64,000 nt of DNA from Xaviernesmea rhizosphaerae. GTDB taxonomy: Bacteria; Pseudomonadota; Alphaproteobacteria; Rhizobiales; Rhizobiaceae. The position numbers and the translations under genes were made by a program. The DNA lies in contig NZ_MKIO01000048.1 in assembly GCF_001938945.1 (NCBI RefSeq), positions 1 through 64,000 of the forward strand, read 5' to 3'. How positions within the stretch are numbered: the first letter of the stretch is position 1; every line of letters begins with the position of its first letter. Below the pieces are notes generated by a model. That model saw only the letters and a list, made by a program, of their open reading frames with translations, was not told where the DNA came from and ran no database searches. Positions 58,906 to 64,000 of this stretch are shown here, piece by piece.

Positions 58906-59804
58906 TTCTGGCCTCCTTCTTCCACTTCGTGCGCGACCTCTTCCACTTCGGCGATCACCTCTTCGATCTCATCATCCTCGACGCCCAGATAGGCCGCGAT
59001 GACCTTCGGATCGTTCTTTACGAAATCCGGCGTGCCGTCCGAGATCTTCTGACCATATTCGAGCACGACCACATGGTCCGAGATTTCCATGACGACGGAC
59101 ATGTCGTGCTCGATCAGGAGGATCGAGGTGCCGGTCTCGCCACGAATTCCCTGCAGCAGCGTGTTGAGCGCCAGGGATTCGCGCGGGTTGAGGCCGGCGG
59201 CCGGCTCGTCCAGGCAGAGCAGCTCCGGCCCCGTGCACATGGCGCGGGCGATTTCCAGGCGGCGCTGCGCCCCGTAGGGCAGATCGCCCGCCGGATCGTC
59301 GGCCCGCTCGATCAGCGCGGCCTTCTCCAGCCAGTGCTTGGCCAGTTCGATCGATTCCTTCGACGCCTTGCGATAGGCGGGAAAGCCGAGCAGGCCGAGG
59401 ATCGTATAGCCAGACGCGCGCATCAGCGTGTTGTGCTGGGCCACCAGAAGGTTCTCCAGAACGGTCAGGCCCGTGAAGAGCCGGATGTTCTGGAAGGTGC
59501 GGGCCACCTTGGCGCGTTTGTTGATCTCGAAATCGGCCAACCGTTCCAGCAGGAAGTCTTTCCCCGCCTTCTGCCGCAGCGTCATCATGCCCATGGTCGG
59601 CTTGTAGAAGCCGGTGATGCAGTTGAAGACGGTGGTCTTGCCGGCGCCGTTCGGGCCGATCAGCGCGGTGATCTCGCCGCGCCGGCACTCGAAGGACAGG
59701 TCGTTGATGGCCATCAGGCCCCCGAAGCGCATCGACAGATGCTCGACCTTCAGGATCGGGTCGGCAGAGCTTGCCGCCGGTTTCATCACAGGTGCGACAG
59801 CCAT
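58902..59804 (-). CDS. livG: Branched-chain amino acid ABC transporter ATP-binding protein LivG, acidic tail
   Basis: The 300-residue ATPase has Walker A GPNGAGKTTVF, the LivG-type helix FQNIRLFTGLTVLENLLVAQH, YGAQRRLEIARAM as signature region, LLCLDEPAAGLNP and H-loop EHDMSVVMEISD. It is longer than typical LivG: an N-terminal extension of about 20 residues, and an acidic coiled-coil-like tail (EEVIAEVEEVAHEVEEGG) that I have not seen assigned a role. Its ATG shares one base with the livM stop (TGATG). Confidence 0.95.
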   Translation of the reverse strand: MAVAPVMKPAASSADPILKVEHLSMRFGGLMAINDLSFECRRGEITALIGPNGAGKTTVFNCITGFYKPTMGMMTLRQKAGKDFLLERLADFEINKRAKVARTFQNIRLFTGLTVLENLLVAQHNTLMRASGYTILGLLGFPAYRKASKESIELAKHWLEKAALIERADDPAGDLPYGAQRRLEIARAMCTGPELLCLDEPAAGLNPRESLALNTLLQGIRGETGTSILLIEHDMSVVMEISDHVVVLEYGQKISDGTPDFVKNDPKVIAAYLGVEDDEIEEVIAEVEEVAHEVEEGGQK

Positions 59805-61195
59805 CAGCCGTGCCCTTCCTTGGTAAAGCTTGACGAGACGCTCTTGCGGGCATGGAGGAAGGCGCTGGGTTCACGCGAGCCGACGAAGCCGCGCGGTTTG
59901 AGCACCATGACCACGATCATGGCCAGGCCGAAGAGCAGCATGCGATAGAGCTCGGGCGTGAAATCCGGCCCGAAGATCGCCTTGAGGAAGGTCAGTTCGC
60001 GCAGCATTTCCGTACCGCCGACCATGACCACCGCGGCCACCGCGATGCCGACCAGCGAGCCCATGCCGCCGAGCACGACGATCGCCAGGATCACCGCCGA
60101 TTCCAGGAAGACGAAGGATTCGGGCGAGACGAAGCCCTGGCGGGCAGCGAAGAACGAGCCGGCGAAGCCGCCGAACATGGCGCCCGTGGCAAAGGCGGTC
60201 AGCTTGGTCGTCACCGTGTTGATGCCGAGCGAGCGGCAGGCGATCTCATCCTCGCGCAGCGCCTCCCAGGCCCGGCCGACCGGCATGCGCCGCAGGCGGA
60301 TGGTGACGAAGGCCGTCAGGAGCGCCAGGGCCAGAATGACGTAGAACAGGAAGATCTTGTAATAGGCCGCCGACATGGGCAGGCCGAAGACCTTGGCGAA
60401 ATTGTTCGGCGCGCCGACATCGAAGGAATAGATTCCGAAGATCGAGGCCTTGGCGATGCCCGAAATGCCGAAGGTGCCCTGGGTCACTTCGGTCCAGTTG
60501 ATCAGGACCAGGCGGATGATTTCCCCGAAGGCCAGCGTGACGATCGCCAGATAGTCGCCGCGCAGGCGCAGCACCGGGAAACCGAGGATCATGCCCCAGA
60601 GTGCGGCCAGAATGCCGGCCATCGGCAGCAGCACCCAGAAGGACAGGCCGAGATGGGTGGACAAAAGCGCGTAGGAATAGGCGCCGACCGCGTAGAAGGC
60701 GACATAGCCCAGATCGAGCAGGCCGGCCAGGCCGACGACGATATTGAGACCCCAGGCGAGCATGACATAGATCAGGATCTGGATCCCGAAATTGTCCACC
60801 CACTTCAGCGAGCCCTGCGTGCCGAACAGCGCCACCATCAAGGGCGGATAGAGCACCAGCGCGATGATGGCGATGGTGGAGAAATTGCGCTTGACGTAGC
60901 TCGGCTGCAGCTCGAGATCGGCCGCCGCGGACTTGGCGTCGCGCCGGCGTTTCATGGCGGGCTGGATATAGAGCACGCCGAGGAAGCGGGCGACCATGGC
61001 CAAGCCGACGAAGATGGCGAGCAGACCCGGCCGCGGGACCAGGATCAGCTCGTTGGAGATGTTCTGGTCGGTTTTCAGGCCGACATAGAGGACGAAGAGG
61101 CCGAAGGCGATGATGCCGGCCAGAACGGCCTCGCGCAGGGCCCGCGCCATCGTTGAAGCTTCGGCGCGCCCGGGAGTGGCGGAAACAGGTGCCAT
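59804..61195 (-). CDS. livM: Branched-chain amino acid ABC transporter permease LivM
   Basis: The 463-residue inner-membrane permease has an extra N-terminal region of about 130 residues with two or three membrane helices and a hydrophilic loop (MKRRRDAKSAAADLELQPSY in outline), as in alphaproteobacterial LivM. The conserved core follows: LAWGLNIVVGLAGLLDLGYVAFYAVGAYS, in short the LivM signature, FPVLRLRGDYLAIVTLAFGE, and the coupling-loop region ALREDEIACRSLGIN. It pairs with LivH. It begins four bases after livH ends. Confidence 0.95.
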   Translation of the reverse strand: MAPVSATPGRAEASTMARALREAVLAGIIAFGLFVLYVGLKTDQNISNELILVPRPGLLAIFVGLAMVARFLGVLYIQPAMKRRRDAKSAAADLELQPSYVKRNFSTIAIIALVLYPPLMVALFGTQGSLKWVDNFGIQILIYVMLAWGLNIVVGLAGLLDLGYVAFYAVGAYSYALLSTHLGLSFWVLLPMAGILAALWGMILGFPVLRLRGDYLAIVTLAFGEIIRLVLINWTEVTQGTFGISGIAKASIFGIYSFDVGAPNNFAKVFGLPMSAAYYKIFLFYVILALALLTAFVTIRLRRMPVGRAWEALREDEIACRSLGINTVTTKLTAFATGAMFGGFAGSFFAARQGFVSPESFVFLESAVILAIVVLGGMGSLVGIAVAAVVMVGGTEMLRELTFLKAIFGPDFTPELYRMLLFGLAMIVVMVLKPRGFVGSREPSAFLHARKSVSSSFTKEGHG

Positions 61196-61199
61196 CGTC

Positions 61200-62105
61200 T
61201 TATACCTTCTCGACCTCGGGCCGCCCCAGAATGCCTGACGGCTTGAAGATCAGCACGATCGCCAGGATGGAGAATGTGGCCACATCCTTGTAATCGATGG
61301 TGAAATAAGCCGACCAGAGCGACTCGATCAGGCCGATCAGCAAACCGCCCAGCACCGCGCCCGGAAGGGAGCCGATGCCGCCGAGAACCGCCGCCGTGAA
61401 GGCCTTGACGCCCGGGATGAAGCCGTCGGTAAAGACCACGACGCCGTAATACATCAGGTACATGGTGCCGGCGACGGCCGCCAGCGCGGCGCCCATGATG
61501 AAGGTGACCGAGATCGTGCGATCGACGTCGATGCCGAGCAGCGCCGCCATCTTGCGGTCCTGCTCCGTGGCGCGCTGGGCGCGGCCGAGGGGCGTGCGGT
61601 GCACGATGTACCAGAAGACCGACAGGAGCACGGCGGTGATGACGATGATCAGGATCTGCTTCAGCGAGATCGTGATGCCGGCAATGTTATAGACCGAGGA
61701 GACCATCGGCGGGATCGGCTTGTTGCGCGGGCCCTGGGTCACCTGGATGAAGTTCGACAGGGCGATGGACATGCCGATTGCGGTGATCAGCGGCGCCAGG
61801 CGGAAGGAACCGCGCAGCGGCCGGTATGCCACGCGCTCGATGGTCCAGTTCCACAGGGAGGCCATGATCATGGCCACGATCATCATCACCAGAAGCGCGA
61901 TCACCACAGGCACGCCGGCAAACAGGCTGGTCAGCGCCAGGAACACGATGAGGGCAGCAAAACCGCCCAGCATGAAGATGTCGCCATGGGCGAAGTTGAT
62001 CATTCCGATGATGCCGTAGACCATCGTATAGCCGATGGCGATCATTCCATAGATCGAGCCGAGAGTCAGCCCGTTGACGAGCTGCTGGACGAAATACTCC
62101 ATCAA
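61200..62105 (-). CDS. livH: Branched-chain amino acid ABC transporter permease LivH
   Basis: The 301-residue permease starts MEYFVQQLVNGLTLGSIYGM and has the LivH marks AIGYTMVYGIIGMINFAHGD and RATEQDRKMAALLGIDVDRT in its coupling loop, with about eight membrane helices. It is the first gene of the minus-strand operon livH, livM, livG, livF, DUF6867, livJ. The ATG at 62105 is preceded by GGGGAAAAATTG, a modest ribosome site; promoter boxes upstream were not resolved. Confidence 0.95.
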   Translation of the reverse strand: MMEYFVQQLVNGLTLGSIYGMIAIGYTMVYGIIGMINFAHGDIFMLGGFAALIVFLALTSLFAGVPVVIALLVMMIVAMIMASLWNWTIERVAYRPLRGSFRLAPLITAIGMSIALSNFIQVTQGPRNKPIPPMVSSVYNIAGITISLKQILIIVITAVLLSVFWYIVHRTPLGRAQRATEQDRKMAALLGIDVDRTISVTFIMGAALAAVAGTMYLMYYGVVVFTDGFIPGVKAFTAAVLGGIGSLPGAVLGGLLIGLIESLWSAYFTIDYKDVATFSILAIVLIFKPSGILGRPEVEKV

Positions 62106-62420
62106 TTTTTCCCCGATGGCCGGCGTGACGGAGGGCCGGCCAATTGTTCTTATTGTCTCCCGCTTGTGCGGTTAGGGGATTCCATACCGCTTTCGATCGA
62201 AAAGGAAAGCACAAAAAATGGTCGCGCACATTTTCGTCGCGATCGCTCAAAAATTTCGCATTTGCCTGCGGGGAAAAGCCAAAACCGCGGCAGGATCTTT
62301 CGCCAATGCTGCCTTTTGCCGCAGGATCGACGGAGGCGATCAAAGCCGGACGACAATACCAGTGATGCACTTTATTAGATCCTGCGCACAAGCGTGCGCG
62401 CAAGAGCTGTGCTGGCCATC
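62106..62420. other. Intergenic region between soxG and livH
   Basis: This region must hold the liv operon promoter and the end of the sox transcript. A perfect 6-bp stem GCGCAC/GTGCGC (62384-62399) with a 4-base loop lies 22 bases past the soxG stop but lacks a T-run. The AT-rich part near 62190-62270 is the likeliest place for the promoter. No frame here looks real. Confidence 0.45.
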
Positions 62421-62978
62421 TCAGCCAGACAGGCCAACGGAGAGGTCGAATTCGCGTCCCATGCGCTTCAGCGCGTCGAGGAGGGAGGTGGCGTAGGAGC
62501 GCGGCGCCAGGATCTCGAAGAGGTTGTCGCCCGTGCGCGACAGGTGCATGCGGATCGCATGGCAGAGCACAAAACCGCCATCGCCGAGGCCGAACACATC
62601 CGGATGAAGATCGAGTCCGACGCCCTTGGCGAGAATCCGCCGGCAATGCGGCCCGGAGAGCCTGAGGCAGACCTCCCCGTCGCCCGCATCGAGCACGAAG
62701 GCGAGCGAGCCGAGCCGCTCCGCCAGCCGGGCGGGCAGAGCGGCCTGGGGGTCGTCATCCAGCACGATCCATTCCTGCGGGCCGGCGGCGCGCACGCCTG
62801 CCATGCCACCGAGAATGGCGGCGACGGCGACGCTTTCGCCCGCTGCCGCAATCACCCGGGCGATCGAGGGCCGCGCGAGGATCTCCAGATGATCGACGGC
62901 GCGCACGTCCGAGGTCAGGATCGCCGAGAGGGGATGCTGCCAGTCGAAGGCCACGGGAAGGGAAGAGAGGTCGCTCAT
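62421..62978 (-). CDS. soxG: Sarcosine oxidase gamma subunit
   Basis: The 185-residue protein matches SoxG: a short N-terminus, then ILARPSIARVIAAAGES, the segment QEWIVLDDD, RLSGPHCRRILAKGVGLDLHP and the C-terminal RMHLSRTGDNLFEILAPRSYATSL. The heterotetrameric enzyme (SoxABDG) oxidises sarcosine with tetrahydrofolate and oxygen to glycine, methylenetetrahydrofolate and hydrogen peroxide. Its ATG overlaps the soxA stop by four bases, so it is coupled. It is the last gene of the operon. Confidence 0.9.
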   Translation of the reverse strand: MSDLSSLPVAFDWQHPLSAILTSDVRAVDHLEILARPSIARVIAAAGESVAVAAILGGMAGVRAAGPQEWIVLDDDPQAALPARLAERLGSLAFVLDAGDGEVCLRLSGPHCRRILAKGVGLDLHPDVFGLGDGGFVLCHAIRMHLSRTGDNLFEILAPRSYATSLLDALKRMGREFDLSVGLSG

Positions 62979-64000
62979 GCCGGCTCCTTCGGCTCGATCT
63001 TGCGGTTGTCAGGGTCGACGAAGACGGGCGAGACGACCTCGGCCAGAAACTCCTCCTTGTGCAGCCTGTCCCAGACCAGCACGCGTTCGCCCAGCCGTTC
63101 GCGCCCCGATTTCAAGAGCGCCAGCGCGATCGGATGGCCAAGCGTCGGCGAATAGCAGGCCGAGGTGACATGGCCCTGATCGTTGAGCGTCGAGGGCTTG
63201 GCGCCTTCGCGCAGGAGATGGGCGCCTGCGCGGATCATGCGCTGGCGATCGACCGGGACGAGGCCGACCAGCTGGCCGCGATCGGCGGCGGTCAGGCCAT
63301 AGCGCTCCGACAGCCGCTTGCCGATGAAGTCCGGCTTCTGCCGCGCGAGCATGTGCCCGAGGCCGACATCGTCAGGGGTGGTGCGCCCGTCGAGCTCGGC
63401 ATGGGTGACATGGCCCTTCTCGATGCGCAGCACGTTCAAGGCCTCGAGCCCATAGGGGCAGATGCCATGGGCGCGGCCGGCCGCCATGATCGCCTCGGCC
63501 ACCGCGCGGCCATGACCGGCGGGCACGGCCAGCTCATAGGCAAGCTCGCCGGAAAAGGAGATGCGGAAGAGCCGCCCGCGCAAGCCCCCGCGCAGCGTCA
63601 CCGCCTGCGCCGCCAGCGGCGGAACGGCCTCGGCGGACAGATCGTCCTCCACCACCGCCTGCAGCACCTGGCGCGCCTTGGGCCCCGCCAGCGACATCTG
63701 CGCCCATTGCTCGCTGACGCTGGCGAAACGCACCTGCAGCGCGGGCCAGAGCACCTGGGCGGCGTGCTCGAGATGGCTCATGACCTTCGCGGCCATGGCC
63801 GTCGTTGTGGTGATGAGATAGTGCTGATGGCCGAGCCGGCTGACCGTGCCGTCATCGAACACCATTCCGTCCTCGCGCAGCATCAGCCCGTAGCGGGCCT
63901 TGCCCACGGGCAGCCGGAGCATCGGATTGCAATAGAGGCGGTTGAGGAACTCGGCCGCATCCGGGCCGAACAGCTCGATCTTGCCGAGCGTGGACACATC
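62975..64000 (-). CDS. soxA: Sarcosine oxidase alpha subunit, C-terminal part only
   Basis: The last 341 codons are present; the 5' part lies beyond the right edge. The visible part is the aminomethyltransferase (GCV-T-like) folate-binding half of SoxA: DVSTLGKIELFGPDAAEF at the edge, YGLMLREDGMVFDDGTVSRL, SFSGELAYELAVPAGHG, the EALNVLRIEKGHVTHAELDG segment and VTSACYSPTLGHPIALAL near the end. This domain moves the methylene group to tetrahydrofolate. soxB and soxD would be expected upstream outside the window. Confidence 0.92.
   Translation of the reverse strand, partial: DVSTLGKIELFGPDAAEFLNRLYCNPMLRLPVGKARYGLMLREDGMVFDDGTVSRLGHQHYLITTTTAMAAKVMSHLEHAAQVLWPALQVRFASVSEQWAQMSLAGPKARQVLQAVVEDDLSAEAVPPLAAQAVTLRGGLRGRLFRISFSGELAYELAVPAGHGRAVAEAIMAAGRAHGICPYGLEALNVLRIEKGHVTHAELDGRTTPDDVGLGHMLARQKPDFIGKRLSERYGLTAADRGQLVGLVPVDRQRMIRAGAHLLREGAKPSTLNDQGHVTSACYSPTLGHPIALALLKSGRERLGERVLVWDRLHKEEFLAEVVSPVFVDPDNRKIEPKEPA

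Noticed and set aside
1..64000. tRNA, rRNA, IS element or prophage genes
   Set aside because: I looked in the intergenic regions for cloverleaf-like sequence, rRNA text, transposase motifs and integrase motifs and saw none. A dedicated covariance and profile search would settle this.

Overview
The window reads as a chromosomal segment of an alphaproteobacterium of the Rhizobiales, most likely Rhizobiaceae. The evidence is the high G+C content, an frcBCA-type sugar importer next to a ROK regulator, a liv operon carrying a DUF6867 gene, HWE-type signalling, several copies of rhizobial-looking intergenic palindromes, and promoter-like GGAAC-N18-TT sequences of the kind used by the alphaproteobacterial general stress sigma factor (EcfG/RpoE2). 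I saw no rRNA, tRNA, CRISPR array, insertion sequence or phage gene.

Layout. 1-663: start of a polysaccharide export lipoprotein running off the left edge. 664-1937: mostly non-coding, with two kinds of intergenic repeat. 1938-5587: htpG, a trans-aconitate methyltransferase and a MobA-like nucleotidyltransferase. 5895-7697: a stress block (DUF892 ferritin-like protein, DUF883-like membrane-anchored protein, hydrophilin-like protein). 7799-12919: frcA, frcC, frcB on the minus strand, divergent from a ROK regulator and an RbsD/FucU mutarotase. 13092-18860: second DUF892 protein, an SDR oxidoreductase, a large hybrid histidine kinase and a DUF6894 protein. 18974-21551: type II NADH dehydrogenase-like flavoprotein and manganese catalase. 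21825-27254: glycosyltransferase, polysaccharide deacetylase-like protein, MBL-fold hydrolase and a long metallophosphoesterase. 27345-34828: an unusual minus-strand block of a cyclic-nucleotide-binding protein, a 945-residue ABC-exporter homologue whose ATPase motifs are lost, and three glycosyltransferases. 34927-40966: complete peptide-type ABC importer. 41269-46858: UDP-sugar dehydrogenase, small hydrolase, DUF3095 cyclase-like protein, methyltransferase, ParDE toxin-antitoxin and FkbM methyltransferase. 47264-50228: single-domain response regulator, HWE histidine kinase and a 50-residue membrane protein. 50343-55877: aminotransferase, DUF3833 protein, MOSC protein and an RTX metalloprotease. 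56567-62105: complete branched-chain amino acid importer (livH, M, G, F, DUF6867, livJ). 62421-64000: sarcosine oxidase gamma and the 3' part of alpha.

How it fits together. Much of the window is import (sugar, peptide, branched-chain amino acids) and envelope polysaccharide chemistry. A second theme is general stress: seven transcription units (DUF883-like, hydrophilin-like, SDR, DUF6894, Mn-catalase, single-domain response regulator, 50-residue membrane protein) each have a GGAAC-N17-(G/A)TT sequence at a sensible distance upstream. The most unusual item is the ABC protein at 27972-30809. Its Walker A lysine, Walker B acid pair and H-loop histidine are absent, and a motif that normally occurs once after the Q-loop appears three times. 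With a cyclic-nucleotide-binding gene just downstream and three glycosyltransferase genes just upstream, it may be a non-hydrolytic component of a surface polysaccharide pathway; that role is inference.
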